NCBI RefSeq assembly: GCF_027409185.1
Contig: NC_084467.1
Span: 13,568,501-13,632,500 of the forward strand
From: Cynocephalus volans
Lineage: Eukaryota > Chordata > Mammalia > Dermoptera > Cynocephalidae
Reading direction: 5' to 3'
Length of the DNA: 64,000 nucleotides
In this document: positions 53,151-63,614 of the stretch, piece after piece
Layout: the number at the start of each line of letters is the position of its first letter
How positions within the stretch are numbered: the first letter of the stretch is position 1
Program-made: the position numbers and the translations under genes
Notes under the pieces: generated by a model
The model's input: the letters and a program-made list of their open reading frames with translations, nothing else
The model's database searches: none
What the model was told of the DNA's origin: nothing

Positions 53151-53685
53151 AACCCTGCTGCATACTGACCCCCAACCTCGGTCATAGACCAGACCTGTAG
53201 CCTGATCCTCAGGGGAAGTCTGACAAATGCAGGTTATTCATTATCCTGCCTTGAACAAACTCCACGGGCACCATTTCTGTTATTAGCGGGCAGATGGGAG
53301 GAGAGCACACAGAGGCCCTGCAGGTGCTGAGAGGGTCTGGGTGCCTCAGTGCAATCCGTTCTCACTGCTGGGGAAACCACCCTCCATGTCTGTGTTAGCA
53401 GGCTCAGAGAGGAGTTGAGTGCAGTCACCTCTTGGTGATAGCTTCGTCCCCTGACTACCCTAGGATGCTGAGGGGGTGGTCCCAGGATGTGTACATGTGT
53501 ATGTTTTCCTAATGGGGGGGTAAAGGGGAAGCTCCCTGGAGACAGCAAGTCCTGAGCCAAGTTTTCCAGCCTTAGAGCAGAGGAGGTGGAAACTAGCCTA
53601 CTCCACACTGGGAGGCAGGAGGCAGCTGATCTCTAGTGAGGGGGGCATGGCAGGGACAGATTGTTGTAGGTGATGATGAGTCCTT
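53151..53685. other. Intergenic sequence with no recognised element
   Basis: Single-copy sequence. Confidence 0.3.
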
Positions 53686-53689
53686 TAAA

Positions 53690-54215
53690 ATCACATGAAA
53701 TCAGTCAACGGCCTTTAGGATAGAGTCCAACTCCTTGCTAAGGCCCATGAGGCCTGTCCTGCAGAGACCCCCACCCGTCTCCCTCCAGTTTCTTCTCTCA
53801 CCTCCTCCTCCATCACACTCGAGATCCCAGCCCTGCTGAGCTACTGACAGTTCCTCCAAAACGCCAGCTTTCTCTCACCTCCAGGCCTTTGCACGTGCTG
53901 TTCTCTGTGCCCGGGATGCTCACTCTTCACACTCGCTTATTGCCGCCTCTTCACCTGCCTTCAGCCCTTGCCTTAGCTATCACCTACTCCAGAAGTCTCC
54001 CCTGTCCAGGTTGGCGTAGGTGCCACCATGTCTCCCAGCAACCCATGCTTCCTATACTTAGATGTATCACACTGTCAATAAGTCTGTCTCCTGTCTAGAT
54101 TGCACCCTCCTTGAGGGCAGGGGTTGGGTCTAACCACCACAGGCCCAGCACAGGACATGGAATATTGTGTGTTGCATAGATGGATTGGAGGATGAATGAA
54201 TGAACAGGGGCGAGG
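53690..54215 (+). repeat. L2 LINE, 3' half
   Basis: 'aggatagagtccaactccttgctaaggcccatgaggcctgtcc', 'ccaggcctttgcacgtgctgttctctgtgcccgggatgc', 'caccctccttgagggcaggggttgggtc', 'gatgaatgaatgaacagggg' follow L2 in order. Confidence 0.95.
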
Positions 54216-54650
54216 CTCAGAGCAGACAGGCTGCTTCTACCCAATTCTGCTTCCTTGCTTGGAAGCAGCATCTCACCCTGCTGGCTGGTTACTGAAGGCC
54301 CAGGCAGCAAACCTCTTGGAAATATAGAGCGTTATCTAAATGCTAAATAGCAGCAGTAACAGCCGAGACGACCTCTATGAACAATGCGCGGGCCTATTGG
54401 CAGTCTCCTGCCTCCTGTCCTCCCCACACTGGTTGCAGTTCTAGAAGGGCTGTCGGGTCCGTTAGTGCTCACACTTCATCAGGCCCTGTGAAGATCTCTG
54501 AGGGGCACACATGGGGGCTGTGTGGGCTGCAGTACCTGCAGGGAGAGTTAGGTGGCAGGTGCTAGTCTTGGGGGCACTGCTGCTGGCCCTTACGTGACCA
54601 GCAGATGACTGACAACCCTGCACGTCCTTGGGTTCCTCATTTGTAAAGAG
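54216..54650. other. Intergenic sequence with no recognised element
   Basis: Single-copy sequence. Confidence 0.3.
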
Positions 54651-54654
54651 AAAG

Positions 54655-54840
54655 AATTTCATTACCATCACTGAAAACCTACTACATACCAGGCACTTTT
54701 CTGATATTCTCAGAACAAGTCTGGGGAGTTCTCCATTGTCCAGACAGAGAGACTGGGACTCAGACAGGTGAAGAGACCCCCTGCTAGTGAGCGTTATAAA
54801 TAGGACTTGGCCCGAGGCCACCTGACTGCAAACCTCCGCT
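54655..54840 (-). repeat. MIR SINE
   Basis: 'aaaacctactacataccaggcacttttctgatattctcag' and 'gagagactgggactcagacagg' are reverse MIR. Confidence 0.85.
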
Positions 54841-55990
54841 GCCTAACATGAGGGGCTGGGCTGGATCAGAGGTTTGCAAAATGTTTGTAGTGGAGGAAAA
54901 CTTTGTTCAAACAAAATCTTACACAGAAACTCTACCGAGAACAGATAAAAGTGGAGTGGATCTGATTGAAGCTGGAATCGGTGGGTGGGCAGGGGGTCGG
55001 TGGGCCCTTCCTGATTCGCCTCCGTCCCACCCTGCAGCTGATGGGCTCACTGGGGACTTCCAGGGTCAGACCTTCCTCAGGGTGAGGGATATAAGAGTGG
55101 CCGCTTGAGGTCACTTGGAGGGTTGTGTTGACCTGAAAGTTCCTGAGTCCATCTTCCCTGGATGGAGGGGACCCAGGCCCTGCAGGGACTGCGGGCTGCA
55201 CCTGGATTGGGCCACACCTGCACATTAGTTTGGTCTCCTTGTTTGTAACCAGGGCCTGTGGATTATCCAGGCGGGGTCTTCTCTGGCCACCTCCTCTAGA
55301 GAGGCCAGGCAGGGGTGGCTCAGAGTCCCTGCCCTTTGACCCTCTGATGTTAGAAACGGGATTTGGGGAGGATATCAGTTCTCCAGCCTCCCCTGGGGCG
55401 TGTCACCCTGACTCTGTGCCTGGCTCACTGTGGACTGGTGTGCAGTCAGGGGGGGCCTGGCGGGGCCCAGGACTGGGCTGGAACAGGGCTGTAAGAGGGG
55501 TGTGTGGGTGTGGCCAGGGTCTGGCCAGAGAGATGCTAACCACCCCAAGGCCTGGGGGATTTCAGGACGTGCCAGAGTTGTCCCCTGGGCTGTCAGTGGA
55601 GCTCACACCACTAGGCTCTGGAGACGAAGGACAAATTCCAGAAAAGAGCCGAGGGGCTTAAAAATGGGGGTGTAGGCTCTGAGAGAGAGGTGGGGGCTGG
55701 CAGAAGGGGAGGATCAGAGAGGGCCCTCAGATCGACAGTCCTTTCAGGGCTCAGATTGCTCCAGGAAAGGTCATTTGCAGGATGGACTGAAATCCCCCCA
55801 AAGGAGCATTAACAGTTCTTTTTTTGGGGCTGGGTCTGTGGTGGGTCTCCTTCCTGTGCCCCCTCCCCTGACAAATACCTGTGCTGTCTGTTTACATTCC
55901 CTGCTCTGACCCCTCTTTCCACTGTGTTTCCCTGCCCAGTGGTCTCTGCTCATCAATGCATCCCTGCCTACCCCAGACCCCGGGTCCAAC
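54841..55990. other. Intergenic sequence with no recognised element
   Basis: About 1.1 kb; 55430-55690 is G-rich. No recognisable exon. Confidence 0.35.
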
Positions 55991-55999
55991 CCACACCCA

Positions 56000-56095
56000 G
56001 CCTGGGACCCGGGAATCCTAGATTCTAGTCCCAGCAGTGCCCTGCCTGTTCCTGCCCCTGTCTCAGTTTGCTCACCTGTATATTGAAGGTTTTGG
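56000..56095 (+). repeat. Diverged MIR SINE
   Basis: 'aatcctagattctagtcccagcagtgccctgcc' and 'gtctcagtttgctcacctgtatattg' match MIR. Confidence 0.65.
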
Positions 56096-57005
56096 AAGAG
56101 ATGACCTCGGAGGTTCCCTGGGACTGGGCGACTCCAAAAGGCTGTGACTCGAAGCTGAATTCTGTGCCCACCTGTGTCCCCTCCCTGCCTCCACTATCAG
56201 TCACCCTGGGTGCTCTCTGAGAAATCCATTTGGTTTATTAACACAAATACTCTTGGCATAAGCCCGGGAATGGCAAATTGGATGGGAGTTCACGGAAGTC
56301 AGGTGATGTGTTTGTCACCTCCAGCCCTGTCACCTGTCGCTGCTTCTGGCAGTCAGAGGACCAGAGAGGGGTGTGGAGGGGTGAATGGAATCACCTCCAG
56401 AAGACCACTTATCCTTGGCTGTGGCTGTTCTCTGCCCAGTGGACAGGGGTCTGCTCTCTGATCTTAGGTGTACAGTGGACTGGCCAGTGTGTGAACTTGG
56501 GCAAGGTCCTTCTCTTGCCTGGGCCTTGGTGAGTGGGGGCTGCGTGATCTCAAATTTCTGAAGATGCACGAAGCTAGGACCGGCCCAGCTTGCAGCACAG
56601 TGTCTGGAGTCAGAGCTCCACACCCTTTCTTCTCTCTGACTCCCAAGGCTGTGGGGCAATCTGAGAAGGGCACGAGGATGGGATGAGTGTTTGAGCTCTT
56701 CAGGGGGAGAATGTGGCAGAGGGACACTGCTCCCTGGGAAGCGCTGGTCCTTTCAGAGCCTTGGGCTGACAGAGGCCTGGTGGACTCCCTCACCTGGAAG
56801 TGGAGGGTCCCGTTAAACTGGGAGCCATTTGCATTAATTAGTGCCCCCTCTTGGTCCATTAATCCCAGGAGCAGTGCATATCCGTTGCTGCCTGCTGGGT
56901 GCTGGGAGAGGTGGGATTTGGTCTTAGTGCTCCCAAAGAGGTGATTCCTCCTCTGAGAGCCAGGTCCTGGGGGAGAGGTGAGGGCACCTGGTGCTGTGGA
57001 GGGCA
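56096..57005. other. Intergenic single-copy sequence with a motif-rich patch
   Basis: 56815-56885 stands out: a POU octamer next to a TAATTAG word and a CTCF-like word. The remainder is unremarkable. Confidence 0.4.
56827..56856. promoter_or_regulatory. Candidate POU/homeodomain plus CTCF-like motif cluster
   Basis: ATTTGCAT overlaps TTAATTAG (56827-56841) and is followed by GTGCCCCCTCTTGG (56841-56854), whose - strand is near the CTCF core. Motif match only. Confidence 0.3.
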
Positions 57006-57009
57006 TGGT

Positions 57010-57125
57010 CTTGGAATCAGGCTGGCTCCAGTTTTCCAGATGAGGAAACTGAGGCTTGGTTGGAGTGTTCCTCGAGTGACCTGTTCAAGGTCATGCATTG
57101 GCAGTGGTGGAGCCGGGGCTGCAGC
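57010..57125 (-). repeat. MIR SINE fragment
   Basis: 'ccagatgaggaaactgaggcttgg' and 'gttcaaggtcatgcattggcagtggtggagccgggg'. Confidence 0.85.
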
Positions 57126-57925
57126 CTAGATCTCTGGGGTCCCAAAGGTGGGTTTGTTCCCCTGTACCAGGAATTCCTGCAAAGCCAGCAGCTCGTTGGC
57201 AGAGGCTGAGGGACCTGCCTTCCCTTTGTCGTCCTCTCCACCCTTCCTACCCCTTTCTTCTCCTCTTCTCACCTCACGCATCTCTCCATTCCGCTACCCC
57301 CACTCCCCAAGCCCCCAAGCCAGAGCCCTCCACTGGGGGTCTCCAAGCTGCCTGCCCATCCTTTGTCTGTGACGATGAGCGAGCAGAGAATGTAGGTCAG
57401 GGAGATAAACTGTGCATTGGAGGTGCGCGGGTGATCAGGGAGGGGTGCCAGCACCTGGACACCAAGGCCACATTCTCTTGAATGCTCAGGCATAGAAGCT
57501 GCGGGACTGGCCCCCGTCTCCAGCAGAGGCGAGGAGGAAGCCAAGGGCTCTGTGCAGAGACCGTCTCCTGCCCTTTGAGCATCCCAGTTCCCGTCCACTT
57601 CTCCCAACCATCTCGTGGCTCCACTCAGCTCTAGCCCTGAGCCTTGTGCCCCAGGACCCCATAAGCTCTCCTTGTTTTGCCCCAACCATCCTCCTTGATA
57701 TTGTCTGCATGGGCTCTGTAAATCGGACTATGCCTCTCCCCTGCCCGCACATGCTCCATTGCTCCCCTTGCCTGTTGGACCTGATGTTGAAGACCCTTGG
57801 CTTGGCAAAGCCCTCCCTTTAGGACTGGGTTGCACCCACCTCCGGCCTCGCCTCTTCTCTCACCACCTGCCCGCACGCACCCACACTTTAGACTTGCGGT
57901 TCCCGGGCAGCCACACACTTGCTCC
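57126..57925. other. Intergenic sequence, L2-like at about 57690-57840
   Basis: 57230-57310 is pyrimidine-rich. 57690-57840 has the L2-like 'gcccgcacatgctccattgctccccttgcc' wording. No gene. Confidence 0.35.
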
Positions 57926-57929
57926 CTGC

Positions 57930-58130
57930 AGCATCAGCTCAGGAGCCTGGATGCCTGGGCTCAAATCTCAGACCTGCCACTTGTAAGGTGAGTGGTGTGA
58001 TACTCATTGAACCCTTACGTGCCTTTGATTCCCTGTCTGTAAAGTGAGAAGTATCAAAGTACCCCCCTGAGATGTAAAGAGCTCTAACAGGGCCTGACAG
58101 TCAGGAAGGGGATGCTATGCGGGGGCTGGT
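57930..58130 (+). repeat. Diverged MIR SINE
   Basis: 'ggagcctggatgcctgggctcaaatctcagacctgccacttgtaagg' is a MIR head; 'gattccctgtctgtaaagtgagaag' is its core. Confidence 0.85.
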
Positions 58131-58164
58131 CATTGCTGCTGCTGGTATTATATTTGCTACTGGG

Positions 58165-58280
58165 ATGGGTGGCCTAGAGTCTCTGGAAGGCAGAGACCCA
58201 TTTTATATCTGCCTAGCACGTGGCTCAGTGGTAGGCATACAGTAGGTTTTCAATAAATGCTGATTGAACAAATTGATGAG
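58165..58280 (+). repeat. L2 LINE 3' end
   Basis: 'ggaaggcagagacccattttatatctgcc' and 'acagtaggttttcaataaatgctgattgaac' match the L2 terminus. Confidence 0.85.
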
Positions 58281-58855
58281 TCGGGGGGAGGATCTACTCT
58301 CTGGGGACCCTCAATCTGATGGGGAGGGGACGTGGCCTGCCCCAGACCTTGGCACCTCCCAGTCAGATGAGGGAGGAAGGTTACATTTGCATATAAATAT
58401 TGGAGGGTTCCCAAAGGTACCAACTTAGACTGTTCTGGTGCCCACAGCACACCAGGAGTTTCTGAAATGAAGTGAGTCCACCTCAGCATATGGAGGAAAG
58501 AAATAAAAGAGGACTTCTGGAAAAGGGGACTTCTCCCGGTGCACCATACAAGCAGGTTTTGGGGGAAATCCTCCTGCTCTCTGCTGAATTTGCTTACTGG
58601 CTCTGTGAGGGGTGTCCCCCCGGTGCCTGCCATGACCCCCTCTGTCCTTGAGTGGTCTTTGCTGGGGAGAAGGGAAACTAATGTCCCTTGAGAACCTCCA
58701 GGCCAGTGAGCCAGACATTTAAAGGTTTCTGACCAGCCACTCCCTGCCTTCTGAGAGCCTCTGTCCCAACATCATCCCACTGGCTTTTGCCTTGCTTCCA
58801 GCACCTCCACCCCCAGAGTCCTGAACCAGGACCATGGTCACCCGCCATCTCTGTG
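58281..58855. other. Intergenic sequence with no recognised element
   Basis: Single-copy sequence. Confidence 0.3.
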
Positions 58856-58859
58856 AATG

Positions 58860-58975
58860 CTCACGGCAGCCTTTCCAGCTGATAGCAGGAGCTCCATTTG
58901 ACAGTTGGGAAACTGAGTCTTGGGTGTAGTGGCTTGCCCAAGGTCACACAGCTAGGCAGCAGGATCCCTGGGGCT
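58860..58975 (-). repeat. MIR SINE fragment
   Basis: 'catttgacagttgggaaactgagtcttggg' and 'cttgcccaaggtcacacagctaggcagcagg' match reverse MIR. Confidence 0.92.
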
Positions 58976-59500
58976 GGGACTAAGAAAGAGCCCCTTCCCA
59001 TTTCACCTCCCACTCCTGCATCCCTCAACTCTGGAGTCGTCGTGGAGGTTTCCCGCCTCAGTTTCTCCATCTGCTGAGGGGCTCCTCCTCTTCCTCTGAT
59101 CTCTGCTCTCCTATCTGGGCTCTGCAGAGTTAATCAGGGCCAGCTCCAGAAACACCTGGGACAAGCGGTGTTATAAATAGAGTTTATTATGGCGACGTGC
59201 CATCAGCAACCTCTGGGCTGCAGGCATGATCCTGGCACCTGCTGTTTGCCAGCCGGGTCCAGGGTGACTGCTGGCAGCTCAGCCTCCCCACGGTTTGCTT
59301 GTCTGGGACATTGCTCAAAGGACAATATGTCCCGTGTGGCCTTCTCCCTTCTCATAGTGAAAATCTCTTTCTTTGTTATCCTTTTACAACCTCTTCTCCC
59401 CAAGGAGTCTGAGTGGAGAGAATGATGTTGACTACCCCATAGGGCAGAGTCTACAAATCCTCTCAGCCTCAGTTTCCACAGCTAGAACATGGAAATACAC
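58976..59500. other. Intergenic sequence with MIR scraps
   Basis: 'cagcctcagtttccacagctagaacatgg' at 59463-59495 is a MIR piece. Earlier sequence is single-copy. Confidence 0.4.
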
Positions 59501-59716
59501 TCCCTAAATGGTGGCCTCCGAAAATACCAGGTCTGAATCCCTGGAACCTGTAAATATCACCTTATTTGGAAAGAGAGTCTCAGTAGATGTGATTAAGTTA
59601 ATGATCTTGAGATGGGGACATAATCCTGGATTGTCTGGGTGGGCCCTAAATGTCATCACAAGTGTTTCCATGAGAGAAAGGTAGAGGTGTGTGCACACAC
59701 GTACGCACACACACAG

Positions 59717-59786
<70 letters not shown>

Positions 59787-60053
59787 GAAGGCAACATGAA
59801 GACGGAGGCAGAGACTGGAGCATTGCAGCCACCAGCCGAAGAACGCTGGCAGCAGCAGAAGCTGGAAGAGGCAAGGAGCGGATTCTTCCCTTGAGCCTTG
59901 AGAGGTAGCGTGACCCTCCTGACACCTTGAATTTGGCCCAGTGATACTGACTTCAGACTTCTGGCCTCCAGAACTGTGAGAGAATAAGTTGGTTTTGTTT
60001 TAAGTCACCTAGTTTCTGGTGATTTGTTACTGCAGCTTTAGGAAACGAATATA
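59501..60053 (+). mobile_element. ERVL-MaLR LTR (MLT1D-like) carrying a (CA)n expansion
   Basis: 'ctaaatggtggcctccgaaaatacc', 'ccttatttggaaagagagtctcagtagatgtgattaagtt', 'aacatgaagacggaggcagagactgg', 'cagacttctggcctccagaactgtgagagaataag', end 'ttaggaaacgaatata' follow the MLT1D-type LTR, as I recall it. The CA run lies where the consensus has its 'gacacagacacagag' stretch. Confidence 0.92.
59693..59784 (+). repeat. (CA)n microsatellite inside the LTR
   Basis: About 92 bp of CA with impurities (GTACG, GG) at the left and a pure run of over 30 units to the right. Confidence 0.99.
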
Positions 60054-60295
60054 CTCTGTTCATGGAAGACAGGAGCACTTGGCTAGAGGTTCTTGAAAGA
60101 GAAGGAAGGTAGACTGAGGCACAGGGGAACAGGGACTTGAGAGCCCTGAAAGTGTGGGACTGGAACCTAAAGGGGCTTTACTAGCACAGACTAGCTCAGG
60201 GGAGCAATGGACACGTTCATCAGAGGTGGGAAAAGCTTCCTTAGTGCCCCTCCTCCCCTCCCCTCCCCCCATCCTCCCTGCAGAGAGATGCAGGG
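60054..60295. other. Intergenic sequence with no recognised element
   Basis: A C-rich run at 60247-60275; otherwise single-copy. Confidence 0.3.
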
Positions 60296-60474
60296 TAGTG
60301 CTTCTCAAATGCGGTGCATATTAGAATCCCCCGGGAAATTTAAAATGTCTTGATGTCCAGAGTACTCAATGCTCATTAAATTGGAGTCTCTATGGCGGGA
60401 CTTAGGTGTTAGTACTTTTACTTTTTAAAGCACTGTAGGCAATCCCAGCATGCAGCCAAAGTCCAGAACCCCTG
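60296..60474 (+). mobile_element. MER5-like hAT-Charlie element
   Basis: 'tagtgcttctcaaatgcgg', 'ttagaatcccccgggaaatttaaaatg', end 'gtccagaacccctgg' follow the MER5 pattern. Confidence 0.8.
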
Positions 60475-60475
60475 G

Positions 60476-61225
60476 TCAAGGGTTCAAGAGTCAGGTTACC
60501 TGGTTCTAGCCCTGCTCTGTTCTGAACCTGCTGTGTGGGGTCATGGCTTTACCCGCTCACCATCTGCTTCTCCTTCCTCTGATAGCAGCACCCTGGTTTC
60601 CCCTTGAACATGCCACCCCTTTCCCACTCTTAGTCCATGTGGGGTGGGTGAGGCTAGTTCCCCTTCCCTGGTCCCAGGAGTGGGCATGTGACCCAGGCCC
60701 GAAAAATCAACACATTCCATCCTTTTTGGCTCTGGGGGTGGGGGTGGGGGGGGGACACACAGCTCAAATAAGTCCAATCGGAGTCCATCCTGGGACTTTA
60801 GCTGCTGTTGTTGGTAAAGAGGTGAGTTCTTTCTGCTGGGGCTGCAATGCTAGAAGGATGTGAGTCTGGAGCTGCTGGAGGCTGCCAGGTGGAGAAAACT
60901 TTGGCCTGACAGTAAGGCCAGGTAAGAGGAGGGCAGAGCTGAGATCTAGCAAGAGACCAGAGCTGAAGACTCACATGAGCCCCTAGATCCAGCTGAGCCT
61001 GAAGGTGCCCTCCCGGGCATCTCAGGTATGTGAGTCAGTTATTTCTGGTTTTGTCTGATTGAGTTAGTTTGAGTTGGGGTTCTGTCATTTTGCAATGATA
61101 GAGTTCTGACTAAAACATTATATGACCTTGGACAAGTTTCCTACTGGACTCTGCTGACTATCTGTAAAACGGCTAGGTCAGGCAGTAATTCTCCTGAGTT
61201 CCTTCCAGCTCTAACATGCTATACC
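60476..61225 (+). repeat. MIR SINE split by an LTR
   Basis: Left: 'caagagtcaggttacctggttctagccctgctctgttctgaacctgctgtg' ends about 60535. Right: 'atatgaccttggacaagtttcctactgg' resumes after 61117. The two parts are contiguous on the MIR consensus. Confidence 0.75.
60536..61117 (+). mobile_element. MLT1-type (ERVL-MaLR) LTR
   Basis: 'gtcccaggagtgggcatgtgacccaggcccg' and the end 'gagttggggttctgtcattttgcaatgatagagttctgactaaaaca' match an MLT1-like LTR. The start is set only by the MIR break. Confidence 0.75.
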
Positions 61226-61675
61226 TTGACTCTCTGCCTGGCTCCTGGGCAAAGAGCTTTCTCTGGCTACATCAGGCTGAGCATAGCTTTGGGTGTCCTC
61301 GTGGGGCCAAGGGTATTATTGGGGGCTGTGGACAGGCTGTGTGAGGCTTTGTAAACTGGAGGTATAACTGGGAAGTGGGGTGCAGAGGGACACACTTTAT
61401 CTGATAGTATAAGCAATGAGACAACACAGTTTTCATCAAGTACTGATGTCATGGACATCCAGGCAGTGCCTCCTCCCTACAGCCTTGGCCTAAATGCTGA
61501 ATTCTGTCGGTAACTAGTAACTCTTAGAGATACTTCACTCAAGTGAGAACTATTTTGGGGTGTCAATTTTGCCAAAAGTAGACCAGCTGAAATACACAAG
61601 GCACTGAAGTTGTCTATCACTCTGCCCAGATTCTGATGGTGAAGATCACGACCTGGTGGAAATACTGCCAGAGAC
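61226..61675. other. Intergenic sequence with no recognised element
   Basis: Single-copy sequence. Confidence 0.3.
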
Positions 61676-61679
61676 AAAC

Positions 61680-61785
61680 AGACAAACGTGATTTGGAGTC
61701 TGCAGCAGATGTCGTTCTAATTCCAGCACTGTCATGACTAACTGTGTTGCCTTGGGCGAGTCCCTCAACCTCTTTCAGCCATCTG
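61680..61785 (+). repeat. MIR SINE fragment
   Basis: 'gatttggagtctgcagcagatgtcgttctaattccagcactgtcatgac' then 'gccttgggcgagtccctcaacctc'. Confidence 0.8.
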
Positions 61786-61789
61786 TCCT

Positions 61790-61970
61790 CATATGCCTGT
61801 CTCTGTATCAATCGCTGTAGCCAGGGGGATAAAATAGGCTGGCTGGCCAGACCTGGCTCACAACCCAACTCCTGGACCCACCCAAAGGAAAAGCAGGGTG
61901 CTGTTTCCAAAGGAGAAGTGGATGGTGGGCAGGTGCCCACACACACAGCAAGGCAGGCGTTGGCACCCTG
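61790..61970. repeat. Unclassified ancient interspersed repeat
   Basis: 'caatcgctgtagccagggggataaaataggctgg', 'aaggaaaagcagggtgctgtttcc', 'gtggatggtgggcaggtg' are characteristic words of a mammalian repeat I cannot name. Confidence 0.5.
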
Positions 61971-61994
61971 CAGGAGGGGTGGTGAGGATGAAGC

Positions 61995-62029
61995 ATGTGT
62001 GTGTGTGCACATGTGCACGTGTGTGTGTG
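61995..62029. repeat. (GT)n tract with a 14-bp palindrome
   Basis: The perfect palindrome GTGCACATGTGCAC lies at 62005-62018 between GT runs. Alternating purine/pyrimidine sequence is prone to Z-DNA. Confidence 0.9.
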
Positions 62030-62560
62030 AACAGCTGGCACATGGCAGGAGCTCAGGAAGTGCTGGCTGACCTGGATGATGGAGATAAAGTAGGCGAGGT
62101 GGGTAGGAGTCAAAGCCAGGGTGATGGCACTGGTTGGCTTCTCAGAGGACAGTTTGGGATCCCAGGAAATACTAAATTCCTCCCAGCCCCTAATTCCAGC
62201 CAGCAGACAGCCCATGGGCAGAGGCAGGAGGCTCAGGGCCTTCCTGTTTTCCCCTCCAGGCTGGCCCCAGCAGGTCGGCAGCAGAGCCTGGTGTGGCAGA
62301 GGCTGGAGGCTGCTCCAGCAGGCTCAGCGTATTTAGGATCCCTCATCTAGGTCCCAGCTGGCTCTGCTTTTGACCTCTGGCCTGTCACCTGCCTCTCAGC
62401 TCCTTTGTGGCTGTTACGCTTCCAGATGGGGGTGCAGAAGCTCTTACTCCCTGCTCCCTGCACCAGCACATCACCTGGGCGCCTGACATCTCCTCTAACT
62501 GGAGGCTCCTTGATATTATGGCCTCCTGTACCCTCAAACTCTGCCTCCCCAGTATGGAGA
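62030..62560. other. Intergenic sequence, L2-like scrap at 62035-62085
   Basis: 'tggcacatggcaggagctcaggaagtgctgg' looks like an L2 or MIR end. The rest is single-copy. Confidence 0.35.
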
Positions 62561-62564
62561 GTCT

Positions 62565-62800
62565 CCAGGTCATTGACACAGGCTTTGGAGACAGCACAGT
62601 CTGGGTTGAACTCCCTGCTCCACCCTTCACTGGCTGAGCAATTTGGGGTGAGTAGCTGGGCTTCTCCAAGTCTTGCTTTCCCCTTTGTATAAAATGAGGA
62701 TAATAATATTTCTTTCTCCAGAATTATGTCAGGATAAAAGGGGACAATGTGGGAAAGCACTTGGCCTGTGCTCCATAGATGGCATCTGATGCTCTCTAAA
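62565..62800 (+). repeat. MIR SINE
   Basis: 'ggctttggagacagcacagtctgggttgaactccctgctcc' and 'tttgtataaaatgaggataataatatttc' are MIR. Confidence 0.85.
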
Positions 62801-63440
62801 GTCCAGTTTTATGTTCTTAAATCATTTTGTGCAGTTTTGTCTCTGGGCTGGACCATCTAGGATTATTGAAATCTCTTCTTAGGTTCAGGTTCTCCCGTAA
62901 ACCCTGGAGAAGAGTTTTCCAGAGCATCCAGACCTTGTTACCAGAAACTCACTTAATGAAACAGAAATGGACTTAGTTTGTATAGGCAAGCAATGTATCC
63001 GGTTGGCTTCTGATTCACTGCCTCAGGCTAAACCTCAGCCATAGTAGGAGCCAACATACGTACAATAGTTCCCCTTCCTCTTTGGTGAATCCACCCTCCA
63101 GGCTGTGCTGAGGTGCTGTGATGGGGCCCAAAGTCCCCCGATAGTTAGTCTTGAGAGGAACCTCCTAATTCCAGTACCTTCACCCCTGACTCATGCATTG
63201 TTGGCCCAAGCCCCGGGGCCTCCTGTCCAGTGCCATGGCCCAAGTGGAAACCAATCTGGGAGATGATTTTTCAGTTTCGTGATCATCATGGCACTTGACT
63301 GCTTGCTGTTTCTCCTCTGATAGGGAGCAAGGAAGCAATTTGAAACAGGATAAAGCAGGATTCTTGGGAACAGGGCTTTCTAGGCCTGCTCCTTCCCTGT
63401 GCCAAGGACTGGGCTCTTCTGGACTCCTGTTGGCTGCCTA
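62801..63440. other. Intergenic sequence with no recognised element
   Basis: Single-copy sequence. Confidence 0.3.
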
Positions 63441-63444
63441 GTTA

Positions 63445-63600
63445 GAATATTCTCCCCCATCCTATAGATGGATAAACTGAGGCCTAAAGATGTTAGATGA
63501 CAAAGGCCTTGCCCAACACTATAAGCATTAGCAGTGGTGCTAGGACCAGAACCCAAGCTTCCTGACTCCTGGTTCGGGGCTGTCTACCCAGAGGTCTGCT
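63445..63600 (-). repeat. MIR SINE
   Basis: 'cctatagatggataaactgaggcctaaagatg' and 'gtgctaggaccagaacccaagcttcctgactcc' match reverse MIR. Confidence 0.8.
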
Positions 63601-63614
63601 AGCAGATGGTAGCT

